Source: Syngnathus acus
Lineage: Eukaryota; Chordata; Actinopteri; Syngnathiformes; Syngnathidae
DNA length: 64,000 bases
Direction: 5' to 3'
NCBI RefSeq assembly: GCF_901709675.1
Contig: NC_051096.1
Coordinates: 675,001-739,000, forward strand
How positions within the stretch are numbered: position 1 is the first letter of the stretch; each line of letters starts with the position of its first letter. The translations under genes were made by a program, and so were the position numbers. Positions 1-13,600 of the stretch are shown piece by piece. The notes under the pieces were generated by a model. It saw nothing but the letters and a program-made list of their open reading frames with translations. It was not told the origin of the DNA and did not search any database.

Positions 1-71
1 GGCTGGATGTTTCTGTCTGCCCGCTTAAGCCCTCTCGGTCTTATCCAAAGGAAGGACACGCATGCACGCAT

Positions 72-72
<1 letters not shown>

Positions 73-114
<42 letters not shown>
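73..114. repeat. (CA)n microsatellite
   Basis: About 20 CA dinucleotide units in a row. Short cysteine/valine or histidine/threonine open frames across it are artefacts of the repeat. Confidence 0.95.
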
Positions 115-116
<2 letters not shown>

Positions 117-3100
117 CCATAGAAATCAGGTCATTGAGCAAAGCTCGTATCCTGGCATACCAGACATTACTGGGAGACAAAAGATGGGAGTGAAAAGAGC
201 GACTCCCTCCATTTGTGTGTGCGTGTAGCAAGACGACACCCCGTCAGCCCGAGTGGGAGTTACTCGTCGTCTTATTCCCGCCCGTTGCTTCCCACTTAAA
301 AAAAAACTTTGGAGTAGCAGCCCGCGCCCTCGCCTGCCAATGAGTATGCAAATGAGCTCTGATATGCAATTGTGCCTCATTAATATTCATGTACACTATT
401 AGTCAGAGGTTTGGACATACACATGTTCTCATGCTATTGAATGTCCAAAGCTTTGAGTGTAAGTAACTTAAGAGGTGCCAACTTTGTTGTTGGTCTGCAT
501 GACAAACGGTGCCAACTGGGACACGGCGGCATGCGAGAGGGCTGCCTACCTGTCTGCCTACGTTTGTTTATTTTGAGCCAACACAGACAGGAAACCAATC
601 TAACCCAGATCCGCTCGTCACCAGTCACTCTTACCCGTTGCAGTACAGGGAAGACCAAAAAAAAAATGTCACTCCAGTTTTCCCACTAGAAGTGCTTCTG
701 CATTGCAGCCAGTCTTGTCTTTCTGAGGCTCACACACCTGACCTCATTGGAATCAGAAAGAAGAAATTAAATACCTCATACGTGGTCCAGACACATTCGG
801 GTCAGCCTTCATCTTAAGATCAATTGGACAATTCTATGCTTCCAGTTCTTATTCGTCAAAGTTCTTGGGAATCGCAATCAGGTAGCAAGATCTGCATGAT
901 GATGACGAAAATCTATCTGGTTTCTTTCATATGCTTCCTTGTTTTGGCCATGAATCCCGATCACGTATATATTCTGATGATCTGTGATGACATCTGCTAA
1001 TTTCAATATCAAGAAAAAAAGTCATTGGTTCAGAATACCTTAAGAGCATTAGCTTGGTGGCACGAGGTAATTACACCCATGCTTTTGTCCAATCAAAACA
1101 GCCCCGCTTGTTTTGCAAGCTCTGCTGAGCGTTGGGGACGTGCACGCTTGAGCTCAGACGAAACTTTCAACAAAAGGGAAGAGACGGGAAGGCTGAACGT
1201 TGACGCCAACGGAGCGGCAAGGCCAAGGACAATCGCTAAAACAGATAAAAAAAAAATAGGAGCAACACGAGGGCTGAGAGGAAGCGCGAAAGGTTTTTGC
1301 AGCCTCCCTCCATCTTTGCTTTCATGAAAGAGTCCAAATGTTTTTTGTTGTTTTTGATAGTTTCCTTTCTGAAGAAATAAAAAAGCGCAGGTAGACATCC
1401 AATTTCCTCTGGGCAGGATTGTAAGCTTACTTGTCTTGGAAGCAACTTGTTTTTGTTCAATCCATTCTCATTGTATTATCTTGCTGGAGGCGCTGGCCGC
1501 AAATGTTAGCTTGTTCTTTGGTGTGCGGCGGATGCGGCCAACTGGCGTACATCTGGCTGGCCTCTGCTTTCTGCCAAAGGGCTCGCACACGCTGGATGTC
1601 AACACGCAAGTGTGAGATCACGCCGGCCCAGGTTTGAAAAGCCTCCATGGATACCAGCCGCCACCGCCGCACATTCTGCTTCGGTGAAGTTGAAAATGAA
1701 TCTGTCAAACTCTTGTTTCTGTTGCTCTTTTGAATATTGGAAGGCTTCCAGTAGTTGATTAACTGGCATGCCTTCCATACCGCCAAGAGAGCGAAGGCCA
1801 TCCTTCCTCATAACAGCCGTGAGAAGGCACCCGCTGACTCTTGATCCTGATGATGATCTTGATCCTGATCTGATGAGTTTGTGGCAGTCCCATTTGTTTG
1901 ACATTGCTTCTTTTTCTATTTATAATCCAGGTCAAGGTAGTCCAGGTACTGAACGGTCACACTGTAGTCCCATTCAAAGCCGCAAATATTACCTTAAGAG
2001 ACAGACACCAGAGCTTAAGCATGAGCCTATTGCCCAAGCCCACATCTGCAGACAGTCTGCAGTGGAAGCACAAAGCATGTTATTTCTGGCTCTTAGCGTT
2101 CATCGGGTTGGTAGCCCGGGGACTTTGAAGTGCAAGGCGGCGGCACAGGAACCACGGCCACCTCTGGGAAGGCTTCAACGTCTGTCAGGAATGCAGCTGG
2201 GTGCGCACGTGGCTGGAGAATCAATACAGGTCCCCGCTAAGAAGGAAACCTCTCTTCGCCGAGTGTGTAGGCGAGAAGTAAAAAAGCAGTGTGGTGTCTT
2301 CGCACGATGCCTCTCCCAAGTACACTACGGTGGGGCGCCGCCTCGCTCTTAGGGTTGAAATTCCACCGTGACCCATCTTGCAAATCAACAAGCCAACATT
2401 AAAAGTTTTTGATCATTGGCGAGCAGCAGCCCGTCACGGCCCCCGCTGGCTCTTTTTAATGAAACTCGCAAGGTTTGTGGTGTTTGGCAAACCCGCCTTG
2501 GTGTTTGTGTATCCTCCGGGCTTTTCATTTTACTTTACGACCAGGCTTTGAACCGTGACCCCATCCACCATTTGATTATGGCTCCTCCCCAGCTGGGAAA
2601 TTTCCAGACATTGTTGGGCGGGGTGAAGGTTTTTGTTTTAGGCTTGCTTCAATTAGTTGTTGTCCCTTAAGGGACAAACAAACAACTTCCTGAGTTAGTG
2701 TCGGTCTTGAAAAGGTACAGGGACAAAAAGCTGTGACCTCTTGCTCTTCTTGGAATAGCAAAGCATGTGATGTGTGATAGATTTCTGACATGCGTGTGTG
2801 GTGTCATGTTTTAAAAACGCACCAAACAGTCTGTTTCCTCTCGTTCTGGATGAGTGGCACAGAGACTGAATGGTGGACCTGATTATTTTGCTGCCTTTTG
2901 GGGTTAGGGCCAAACTCATAACGGAGATGCCACAATGCCTGTGTGTTAAGGCTATTACGGATTGGAGACGTAGCCCGCCCTGATGTTGGTGTCCATTGAG
3001 TTTCTTCTATGTCCTCATGGGTTGGTTACTGCATGCAATATCCTGCTATCGGGGGCGGGGCTACTTTCACGGAATTTAGGAAGATTTAGGAAAAAAAGGT

Positions 3101-5777
3101 CCTATTTCCCCAGAGTGAAATTTGAGGTACTGATTCCAGGAGTCGTCCCGAGATCGGCTTTAGACCAGGATCATGGTTGAATCAAGTACAAGTGAGGGCG
3201 GGAAGGAAGACCGCTGAGCTACGAGTGGCTTCTGCGAGTTGCCGGTTTGCGCTCACTGTGGCTCCTGCTTAATTACAGCTCAGCTGCAAACAGGCCAGGC
3301 CTGGCACGCTGTGACCGTGCAGCTGAAATCTTGCTCAACCACAGAAGCAGAACTTCCAGATTTGGCTGTCTCTCAGAAGAATAGGTATTCAAATCTTGTG
3401 TCTTGTGAAGAAGCATTTCAAGTCTTGACAATCCTCTCAGCGCTGTGTCAGCCCGCATCCAAAAAACGTGAACTCGCTCGCTGATATTTTGGGACACGGT
3501 AATTACGAAGTGGCTTTGCTGGTTAAATAAAAGGGGGTTCTTGCGAAGTCCGCTTGCTGTACATTCTATCCCGCACGCTCCTTTCAAGCACGTGAGCTCA
3601 CTTAGGCCGCCTCAGCACTTCAGGGTGGAAAGGAAGGAAAACGAGCGTAGCGTGGGGAGAAAACAATAGACACATGACAACCGGTGTGGAAGTCCTCCGG
3701 CTGACATGTTTGCAGGCAGGCCGAGTGAATGAGGTAAGCCAACGCAGTCAGGGAGGGGGAAGGGGGGGAAGCAGGAAGAAGCCGAGGATATGTGTCAGCA
3801 CGCGCAGGAAGTTTTCTTTGCTGTGATCGTTGTGCTCAGGTGTGGGAGGAGGATTGAGAAGGGCCAATTTGGGGAATTGCTGAGTGTAGTACTCAATTGG
3901 GGCTAGAAAGGGGACCTCAGAGGCACCGCTGAGTCCAGTATAGGTTGTCCCTATGCCTCCGAGCCCAAAAAAACGCATCTTCCCTATCTCAGGCGGCAGT
4001 TTGACTCGTTCATACAGCTCACACTGAGGCAACTACAAACATGAAGGAAGGAATGGCGTGGCAACAACGAAAAGCTTTTTTTGTATCAATAAGAACATGA
4101 TAGCCCTCTTTGAACTTTCAATAACAATATTTTCCCTGGTGGCACACAAATGAAATTGCAATGTGTACGTATTTGTTTAATTCCTTTTTTCAGTAGTGAA
4201 TGCGCTAAACGTTGTGGCCGCGTGACATTTGACAATTGAGAAAGCCGTGCCATAGGTTTTCTTTCATCGCAAGAAAAGAAAGATACCATCGTATTGATCC
4301 CGCATCAGCCTTGAAATGGTCCCTCACTCACACTATTTGTCCAAGGAAACGAGTCGTTTGTCGATTTGTCCCTGCCGAGCTTATCTCTTTGGCCAGCCGG
4401 ACCTCGCAACCTTTTACATTCCTGCTAACACGGGCGCTGACAAATCCTGTTTGTCTGCTCGTTGTCTGTCGTCCGTCAGCCGGCCCGTAAGAAAGATTAG
4501 AAAGTGACTCCGGGAGGACGAGCCACGCGGGTTCCCAACTCTGCGCATCCCTGGTATATTTAGAAGATATCGAGACGTAGAGCTCAAGAGGGGGAGCGGT
4601 TCAGTCGTGCGTTTTTTTACCCGTTCAGCCTTTCCCGCCAACGACACCACCACGTCGTGTGTTTTATTCCTGCTATCTCTCGTCATGGCAACTGGATCGA
4701 CCGCGGATACATTATCGTTCATCCTCCTTGAACGAATCGGACGCTGCGGCATGTTTCACGCTGGCTGTAGTTGAATCAAAAACAGCCCTTTCTCCCCAGT
4801 GAGGGATATTTGATCATGTCATGGAGGTTGTTCCCGTTGAAAGGTGGAAGGAATGCTCCTGCGTTGACGTCCATCGTGGCTGCTACTCAATTTCCCTTGA
4901 GAAGGGCCCCAGTCTTGATCTTAATCTCTGTTGGCCCACGTGATGTCGCCACGTATTAACTACTCGTCGCTGCTGTTGAAGGGGGTACGAGCCCTACAGA
5001 GAGGGCTAAACGTGAAACGCCTTTCCGAGGTATCCTCGTTTTAAGTCGTCCCAGATGTGCCAATGCTGAAGTGCCTGCGAAGGGGGAGGGTAGCAGCTCG
5101 GCCGCTTGGCCTCCATACGTGCAAAGATAATCGAGAGAGAAAACCTGTTTGGCCTCGTTCTCGTGCACGGATTCTTTGCCCTCGACCGACCTGATTCCTG
5201 AACACTTCCTCACTGACAAATCCACTGCCACAAAACAAGCACACAAATTCCCTTGATGGCTAGACTTAAAATGTCAAGACAGCAGCAGCAACACAGTTGG
5301 GACTCTGCTTGAGTCCAACCTTTGCTAGCTTCTGGAACGTGTGCGCCACTTCCTGTGTCCAATTTCATCCGCAATCTGACATCAATGGGACCTGTTTGCC
5401 AGGTCACACTTTGGAGCACTCGGGTGTGCATTTCCAAATAAGCTCACATTCCTTTGGTGTTTTTGCGTTCTCCGAGAGGCACACCTTTGCCGCAACCGCA
5501 CTCGAGCTTTCTTGTCTTTGGCACTGACGCATTTGGGTTGCATTTGGGTTGCTTTCTCCAGCTCCTCCAATATTTTCCATCCAGGCAAGAATGTCAAATA
5601 TGTTTGCCTGTTTCAAGTTCTTTTCGCTCTGGCTGAGCCTCTTTTTTTTTTTTTTTTTTCACTCGATGTGCCTTGGAAGCGATCTCAACTCCAAACACAC
5701 GCTCGAGTCTTCCCGGGATGTCTCCGACATGAACTCCATGCGGCCCGCCTGTTTTTTTTTTTTTAGTCATCCGCTAG

Positions 5778-5778
<1 letters not shown>

Positions 5779-5824
<46 letters not shown>

Positions 5825-5836
5825 TGTGTGCGTGCG
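5779..5836. repeat. (TGCG)n microsatellite
   Basis: Tandem TGCG tetranucleotides, about 13 units, becoming TGTG at the right edge. No gene is associated. Confidence 0.9.
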
Positions 5837-7754
5837 CTTGAATGTTTCGTGGGCAAAAGAAAAGGAATGTGTCTATTTGGCTGCTTCTTCCCAGTGCTCA
5901 CAGTTGCATTTTAAAATACGTGCCTCCAAATGCAGAGAAGCCCATTTAACCGCCGCCACTACTGTTCTGTGTGTCACTTTGGATTTGGCGCCTTGAAAAG
6001 CAACCTCTTCCAGGTGTGTTTGGGATTCATGTGTGGAGTTTGGGGCAAGGAATGAAGGCCACCACCACAGAATTGAGTGACCTCATGCTCACACTATTCA
6101 CTCGTCGCCCTATGTGGAGCCCTTCCCCCCCCTTTTCCAGCGATTATGGGCTCTTCTGTCACTAAGCAGTTTGTCACGCCATCATGAGGGAGGGAGGGAT
6201 GGAAGGGGGCGGGGTGTCCGAGGGGTTGTTGGGGCACAGGAATGTGAATGAATGGGCTGTGGGTCGGAATAGTCTGGACAGTATGCTAGTCCTTGCTCGT
6301 TACGATGTGGCGTCTCAACTCCATACGCCAGCATGTGCGCTTGAGATCATGGATGACATCATTGTGCATGGAAAAGTAACATGAGTATCTGAGTTTTTCA
6401 AAAGCTGATAATGATTATTTAATAGAATTGATGGGATTGGATGGTGATGAGTGACAGGCCAAGTCACTTTGTGTTTAAAGGCACGTCAGTATTGATGCTG
6501 TTGCACTCCGCACCAGTAGGTAGAGGTAATCCATGTTAAAGTGGATGCCTTCTACAACCCAATCATAGATGACATTTTTGGACAACATTCTTGGGGTGAG
6601 GTCACATGCTCACATGAACCTTGCACCTTTGACCTTGCGTGGTATTGCAGGCTGGTCGACTCAAACAAGTGTGAGAAACGTCTTTCGGGTCGGAGCGTCT
6701 GAAACTTTGGCACCCATCAGACAATGTCTTCACAGTGGGGCAGATGACAATGAGAGCGACAACGCGATGAGTCGAAACGCGTTGCAAGGGAGAAAACGAG
6801 TTCAGTGATGCCCCTTGAGGTGGAAAAGCACATGAACGGACTTGTTGAGAAAAGCTCAGCCTTGCTATCTAATCTCACCTCCTGAGACAGACAGGAAATG
6901 CGGATGTCTCCGATTTGAGACACGATGACTTGCTGCGTGGGGGGGCGACACCTGCTTTATTTGCGGAATGACTCATCTTTTTTTTGGCCCTGTCTTCCAA
7001 AAAGTGCACAGAAGGAAGGAAGAGTGGAGCCAGCTGGCTTCTAAACCTTTTCCAGCCTCGAGGGAGCGCTTCCCAGCAAGCTTCCTGTGAAATATTGACT
7101 CATCGTTTAGAGAGCCCCTCTTCCTTTGTGGGGTGGTCGGACTGTGTACGTTTCAGTTCAGCACAGTTTGGAATGTTCACCACGATCTGTTTCATGAGCA
7201 GGGCGGTCTATGTTTCCAACCAGCTTGGGTCCTGCCTAGCTTAGAATGCCAAATCCCTGTCTTTTCAGTTCAGTCTGACAGGCTTCCATCTTCCTGTTCA
7301 CTCTGGCATCGTTCAAAATGCCAAATTGTGAACAACAGCGAGCTCAAAGGGGGTGATCTGTGATTTCGGTCACCTCCTTAACAAGCAGCAACGGTAGAAG
7401 CTGGTGGAAAAAGGCTTGAGTCATTGCAGAGCTGCCTGAAAGGAGTCTCTCTTGATGCACAGCGTATCCGGGAACACAGCACACTCAGCTATTCTGCACA
7501 CAGCCTCCCATTAGTAACCAGGCGTGACTACAATCACCATGTCGTTTTTAACTTGTAGTTCAGAACCCTCTTGAAAATGAAGCTCTTGAGTTTTTTTTAG
7601 AGCCTCTGTAATAAGAGCTGGTGCAATCCGTGAAAATGATTAGCGGGACTCTCCGAGGAAAGATCCCTGGTAGTACATCTGTGTGCGATTTGGAACAGGA
7701 GGTTGCATTTAAAAGTGGAGTTCCTTCTCATAAGTTTTTTTTTTGTCATTGCAG

Positions 7755-8800
7755 AAGAGATGGACTGCGCTAACTTTGGCAACAACACCATCACTCGCAA
7801 GAAGAAGACTGTAGTGGCTCTACGCAACAACGACATCAACCGAAAGAGGGCACAAATCCGCATCGGCATGCCACAGGACTTCCGCCCCGTCTCTTCCATT
7901 ATTGACGTGGACATCCTGCCGGAATCGCACCGCCGCGTTCGACTTTATCGCCACGGCTCGGAGAAGCCCTTGGGATTCTACATCCGAGATGGCACCAGCG
8001 TGCGCGTGACTCCTCACGGCTTGGAAAAGGTGCCGGGGATCTTCATATCCCGACTCGTTCCCGGCGGGCTGGCCGAGAGCACGGGTCTGTTAGCGGTCAA
8101 CGACGAAGTCCTGGAGGTGAACGGGATCGAGGTGAGCTGGAAGTCGCTGGACCAGGTAACGGATATGATGATCGCCAACAGCCACAACCTGATCGTCACC
8201 GTCAAGCCCGTCAACCAGCGCAACAATGTGGTGCGGAGCAGCCGCATCTCCGGCAGCTCGGGCCAGTCGTCAGACAGCAGCGGTTCCACCGGGTACCCTG
8301 CTCTGTCCGCGCCCCCGCCCTCTGGTCCTCAGGGCTACCAGGATGACTTGGAAAGCGACGACGAGACCGACATTGTCATCGAGAGCAGCCTAAAGCGGCC
8401 TTCCCAGAGGTCCAACGCCTCCTCGACGCCCGGCGTGTATCGCTCGCAGCACCGGCATACACCGACTGCAGCGGCCTCGGGTCCCGCAGTGACGCCTCCG
8501 TCGCGCCCTCTATCGGTCGTATCCACCGCTTCCTTTCACTCTCAGACGAGCCTCAACGGGGGGTCGTACCACCAGCACCAGCCGCAGCAGCATCAGAGCA
8601 GCCTGAGCTACCAGCTCCTCAGAGACCTCCAGCACAATCAGCCCAGCTCTCAGCCGCCCTATCACAGTAGCAACCCGGCGCTCCGTCACAGCAACGGGAG
8701 CCTGCACAAAATTCTCAGCTCGCTGAAAACAGACCCACGACACAGCCTGGCCCTGCCAAGGGGAGGGGTGGAGGAGGATGGCACCGTCATCACGCTATAA
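7755..8800 (+). CDS. pard6b: PAR6 cell-polarity scaffold, last coding exon (partial gene)
   Basis: PAR6 joins CDC42-GTP, atypical PKC and PAR3 to set apical-basal polarity and tight junctions at the cell cortex. The exon begins after TTTTTTTTTTGTCATTGCAG; two bases complete a codon, then the frame stays open to TAA at 8798. It carries the semi-CRIB ([15 protein letters not shown], from about 7868) and one PDZ domain (about 7936-8220) with the PLGFYIRDG ligand-binding loop. A Ser/Pro/His/Gln-rich tail ends in EEDGTVITL. The N-terminal PB1 domain that binds aPKC is absent and must be on exons left of the window; the ATG at 7703 is intronic. The tail EEDGTxITL and the SGSSGQSSD stretch recall PARD6B, while [13 protein letters not shown] recalls PARD6G. 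The nearby BCAS4- and RIPOR-type genes favour pard6b. The family is certain, the paralogue only likely. Confidence 0.9.
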
Positions 8801-9160
8801 TAGCAGCAAATATCAATATGGATCATAGTCACAGACTTTTGCTATCCTCCATAGCCCTACCACCACCTCGATGATTACAGGAAGCCAAGGATCACAGAAT
8901 TCTCTGGTACTGCACCTTGGATTGTTTTTTTTAATGTATGTATGTAACATGCATCAGAACAAATGATGTATTTTTATAAATACAAAGTGACCACTTTTAT
9001 CTCCATTCTTTTCATTCATAATACTGGGACCAAACTAGGGGTTTGTCTGTTATGTTTTTTGAAAGAGTAAATCTATATACGTATCTTGTATGCTTTTTAA
9101 TTGACATTTGTGATGAAATTCTTGTATCTGTTTCAATAAATTATTCTTCATTTTCACAGT
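8801..9160 (+). other. 3' UTR of the PAR6 gene with poly(A) signal
   Basis: AT-rich sequence follows the stop codon without coding signals. A canonical AATAAA at 9135-9140 is followed 15-25 bp later by a TG/T-rich stretch, so cleavage near 9155-9165 is likely. This gives a 3' UTR of about 355 nt, which is inferred and not observed. Confidence 0.7.
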
Positions 9161-9835
9161 CTGTTGACTGTCTTCATGTAACCAATAGGATAAAGACAGG
9201 GTCCTGATAGCTGTTTGCGATCATTTTGAACTGCCTACTTTACATGTTCAAATCATGTACAAATCATGGCACGTAAACCTGTTAAATACAGTCTTGCAAA
9301 AATTAAAGGGGCAAATAAATAAACAACAAATAGTAAAAATGTATCAGTATCAATTGTTTAATTACAATTACCCAACAATTAAAATACAGCTGGGTTACAT
9401 TGACTATTGACTCCAGCAAACCCCTTCTTCCTCTCACATGTTTGCTAATGAACATTTTTCTGCAGTGTTTGCAAAGTACAATCACTTCATACACTTCGCT
9501 CAACACTTGAGCCTATGATCGGTCAATTCATCTGATACAACGACTCAAAATACATCCACAAGAAGTGAAAACAGCGCTAAAATCAACAAAGACTGATGCT
9601 AATGCTTTGAAAACGAGGGCATCATAGGCATATGAAAGTGAAATACAGTTAATTATTTTTGTGTCATCTCAAGCTTACCGCTGAAGAGAGAGCAACAGCA
9701 ATGTGTACGTGTTCTGTTAGGTTGGACAATCTCATGTATGTTTAGATGCTCATATCTGTGCAATTCTCTTTATCAATTTATATAGACATAACTGCTCAAT
9801 CAGAACACGAATACAACACACAACTGTAAGAACAC
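9161..9835. other. Intergenic sequence, nothing recognised
   Basis: AT-rich sequence without a supported ORF, RNA gene or transposon end. It runs from the inferred PAR6 poly(A) site to the CA-rich edge of the inverted repeat that follows. Confidence 0.6.
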
Positions 9836-9870
9836 ACACACATAGGCACACACACACACACGCACACACA

Positions 9871-10399
9871 TAGGGAGGTAACGCCCCCCACACTCAGGTA
9901 CCAAATGGTCATGTGACAAGTTCCCGCCTTTCCCGGCAGTATAAAAGAAGCTGACCAGGAGAAGTAAGTTGTTGTTTCATCTGCTGCCGTGCCTCGTGCA
10001 TTGGCCGCCATTAAAAAACCCAAGATCTTGCCAATAAAGAACCAACTCTATACTCCACATCTTTGTTTTTCCTGCCTCAACATCGGACATCCCGCAAAAC
10101 ACGCAACACCGCTTTACTGTGTTTGTTGTTTCCATAGATTGAAGGAACCCTCAATGAAATGTTGCATGTTGTTTGGGATGTCCGTGGTTGAGCAAGGAAA
10201 ACAAAGATGTGGAGTAAGAGTTGGCTCTTTATTGGCAAGATCTTGGGTTGTTTAATGGCGGCCAGTACACGAGGCACGGCAGTAGATGAAACAACAGTCT
10301 CCTTCTTGAGTTTACAAGATTTTATACTGTCCAGAAAAGGCGGGAAAGCGTCACCTGACCGTTTGGTACCTATGTGTATTGGGATGTTACCGCCCCTAT

Positions 10400-10400
<1 letters not shown>
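9871..10400. repeat. Inverted pair of LTR-like segments
   Basis: About 235 bp (9871-10105) is repeated in inverted orientation at about 10165-10400, with a spacer of only about 60 bp. Each arm contains, in the same order, a TATA box (TATAAAA at 9940-9946; complement near 10320) and, about 90 bp on, an AATAAA signal (10033-10038; complement 10228-10233). This is the U3-R layout of a long terminal repeat. The arms point at each other, and both outer edges run into CA/GT microsatellites. There is no PBS, polypurine tract or coding region. It may be two solo LTRs or a fold-back element; the family is not recognised. Confidence 0.6.
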
Positions 10401-10401
<1 letters not shown>

Positions 10402-10439
<38 letters not shown>

Positions 10440-10500
10440 GTGCGTGCGTGCGTGCGTGTGTGCGTGTGTGCGTGTGTGCGTGTGTGCGAGTGTGCATGTG
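10402..10500. repeat. (GT)n / (GTGC)n microsatellite
   Basis: Interrupted GT repeat with GTGC variants, bordering the right arm of the inverted pair. Confidence 0.9.
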
Positions 10501-10564
10501 TGCGCATGTGTGAGTATGTGAGTCATTGTGAATGTGTATATTTGTGAATGTGAGTGTATATATA

Positions 10565-10679
10565 TTCAAAGTCAAAGTCAAAGTCTGCTTTATTGTCAAT
10601 TTCTTCACATGCCAAGACACACAAAGAAATCGAAATAACGTTCCCACTATCCCACGGTGACAAGACATAGTACACAATA
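10565..10679 (-). mobile_element. L2-like LINE 3' tail, part 1 (continues at 14071)
   Basis: Three direct AAAGTC repeats are followed by TGCTTTATTGTCAATTTC, the look of the 3' end of a fish L2-type LINE read on the minus strand. It is split by the younger LINE at 10691-14059 and resumes at 14071 with about 220 bp of AT-rich 3' UTR containing AGCCTGGAGAATGAAGCTG. Only the 3' tail is present, so it is a 5'-truncated dead copy. The clade is inferred from the tail. Confidence 0.55.
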
Positions 10680-13600
10680 TACATACAAGTATCCATCCAT
10701 CCATCCATCCATCTTCTTCCGCTTATCCGGGGTCGGGTCGCGGGGGCAGCAGCTTCAGGAGGGACTCCCAGACTTCCCTCTCCCCAGCCACTTCATCTAG
10801 CTCATCCCGGGGGATCCCAAGGCGTTCCCAGGCCAGCCGAGAGACATAGTCTCTCCAGCGCGTCCTGGGTCGTCCCCGGGGTCTCCTACCGGTGGGACAT
10901 GCCCGGAACACCTCCCCAGGGAGGCGTCCAGGAGGCATCCTGATGAGATGCCCGAGCCACCTCATCTGGCTCCTCTCAACGTGGAGGAGTAGCGACTCTA
11001 CTCCGAGTCTCTCCCGGATGACCGAACTCCTCACCCTATCTCTAAGGGAGAGCCCGGACATCCTGCGGAGAAAACTTATTTCGGCCGCTTGTATCCGGGA
11101 TCTCGTTCTTTCGGTCACGACCCATAGCTCGTGACCATAGGTGAGGGTAGGAGCGTAAATCGACCGGTAAATTGAGAGCTTTGCCTTTTGGCTTAGCTCT
11201 CTCTTTACCACGACGGACCGGTACAGAGTCCGCATTACTGCCGACGCTGCACCGATCCGCCTGTCGATCTCGCGCTCCATCCTCCCCTCACTCGTGAACA
11301 AGACCCCAAGATACTTAAACTCCTCCACTTGGGGCAGGATCTCATCCCCGATCCGGAGAGGGCATTCCACCCTTTTCCGATCGAGGACCATGGACTCGGA
11401 TTTGGAGGTGCTGACCCTCATCCCGACCGCTTCACACTCGGCTGCGAACCGCTCCAGTGAGAGCTGGAGATCACGGCCTGAAGAAGCCAACAGCACCACG
11501 TCGTCTGCAAAAAGCAGAGACGCGATGCTGAGGTCCCCAAACCGGACACCCTCAACGCCTCGGCTGCGCCTAGAAATTCTGTCCATAAAAATTATGAACA
11601 GAATCGGTGACAAAGGGCAGCCTTGGCGGAGTCCAACCCTCACTGGGAACGAATCCGACTTACTGCCGGAAATGCGGACCACACTCTGGCATCGGTGATA
11701 CAGGGACCGAACCGCCCTTATCAGTTGGCTCGGTACCCCGCACTCCCGAAGCACCCCCCACAGAACCTCCCGAGGGACACGGTCGAACGCCTTCTCCAAG
11801 TCCACAAAACACATGTGGACTGGTTGGGCGAACTCCCATGCACCCTCGAGGATCCTGTTGAGGGTGAAGAGCTGGTCCACTGTTCCACGGCCAGGACGAA
11901 AGCCACACTGTTCCTCCTGAATCCGAGGTTCGACCTCCCGACGGACCCTCCTCTCCAGCACCCCTGAATAGACCTTACCAGGGAGGCTGAGGAGTGTAAT
12001 TCCCCTGTAATTGGAACACACCCTCCGGTCCCCCTTCTTAAAGAGGGGAACCACCACCCCAGTCTGCCAATCCAGAGGCACTGTCCCCGATGTCCACGCG
12101 ATGCTGTAGAGACGTGTCAGCCATGACAGCCCCACAACATCCAGAGCCCTTAAGAAATCCGGGCGGATCTCATCCACCCCCGGGGCCTTGCCACCGAGGA
12201 GTTTTTAACTACCTCAGTGACTTCAACCCCAGAGATTGGAGAGTCCGCCTCAGAGTCCCCAGGCCCTGCTTCCACAATGGAAGGCGCGTCGGTGGAATTG
12301 AGGAGGTCTTCGAAGTATTCTCCCCACCGACACACGACGTCCCGAGTCGAGGTCAGCAGCACGCCATCTCCACTGTAAACAGTGTTGACGTTGCACTGCT
12401 TCCCCCTCCTGAGACGCCGGATGGTGGACCAGAATTTCCTCGAAGCCGTCCGGAAGTCATTCTCCATGGCCTCGCCGAACTCCTCCCACGCCCAGGTTTT
12501 TGCCTCAGCAACCGCCGAAGCCGCGTTCCGCTTGGCCATCCGGTACCTGTCAGCTGCCTCCGGAGTCCCGCAGGCCAAAACGGCCCGATAGGACTCCTTC
12601 TTCAGCTTGACGGCATCCCTTACCGCCGGTGTCCACCAGCGGGTTCGGGGATTGCCGCCACGACAGGCACCAATGACCTTACGGCCACAGCTCCGGTCGG
12701 CCGCCTCAACAATGGAGGCGCGGAACAAGGTCCACTCGGACTCAATGTCCCCCGCCTCCCCCGGGACGTGGGAAAAGCTCTGCCGGAGGTGGGAGTTGAA
12801 GCTCTTCCTGACAGGGGATTCCGCCAGACGTTCCCAGCAGACCCTCACAGAACGTTTGGGTCTGCCAGGTCGGACCGGCATCTTCCCCCACCATCGGAGC
12901 CAACCCACCACCAGGTGGTGATCAGTTGACAGCTCCGCCCCTCTCTTCGCCCGAGTGTCCAAAACATGCGGCCGCAAATCCGATGACACGACTACAAAGT
13001 CGATCATCGAACTGCGGCCTAGGGTGTCCTGGTGCCAAGTGCACACATGGACACCCTTATGTTTGAACATGGTGTTCATTATTGAAAATCCGTGTCGAGC
13101 ACAGAAGTCCAACAATAGAACACCGCTCGGGTTCAGATCGGGGGGGCCGTTCCTCCCAATCACGCCCTTCCAGGTCTCACTGTCATTGCCCACGTGAGCA
13201 TTGAAGTCACCCAGTAGAACGACGGAGTCCCCAGAAGGAGCGCTCTCCAGCACTTCCTCCAGGGACCCCAAGAAGGGTGGGTACTCTGAGCTGCCGTTTG
13301 GTGCATAGACACAAACAACAGTCAGGACCCGTCCCCCCACCCGAAGGCGGAGGGAGGCTACCCTCTCGTTCACCGGGGTGAACCCCAATGTGCAGGCGCC
13401 CAGCCGGGGGGCAATAAGTATACCCACACCTGCCCGACGCCTCTCACCGTGGGCAACTCCAGAGTGGAAGAGAGTCCAGCCCCTCTCGAGAGGGCTTGTA
13501 CCGGAACCCAAACTGTGCGTGGAGGCAAGTCCGACTATATCTAGTCGGAACTTTTCTGCCTCGCACACCAGCTCGGGCTCCTTTCCAGCCAGAGAGGTGA

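Larger units (their letters stand above)
1..7754. other. Non-coding sequence, probably intron of the PAR6 gene
   Basis: No convincing exon was seen on either strand. Open frames here are short and lack conserved motifs. The segment ends in a pyrimidine tract and CAG acceptor for the PAR6 exon at 7755, and that exon lacks the PB1 domain and start codon. Earlier PAR6 exons must therefore lie upstream, and this stretch is most simply the last intron. Low-complexity tracts are a CA repeat at 73-114, poly-T at 5641-5660 and 5752-5764, and a TGCG tract at 5779-5836. Intronic enhancers cannot be judged from one sequence. Confidence 0.6.

Noticed and set aside
7703-7754. ATG at 7703 as the PAR6 start codon
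   Set aside because: It lies upstream of a clear acceptor, the peptide from it is not PAR6-like, and PAR6 needs a PB1 domain encoded earlier.
12090-12929. 279-codon plus-strand frame opposite the LINE, and similar frames at 13378 and 38187
   Set aside because: They are antisense or frame shadows of the LINE proteins with no independent motifs.
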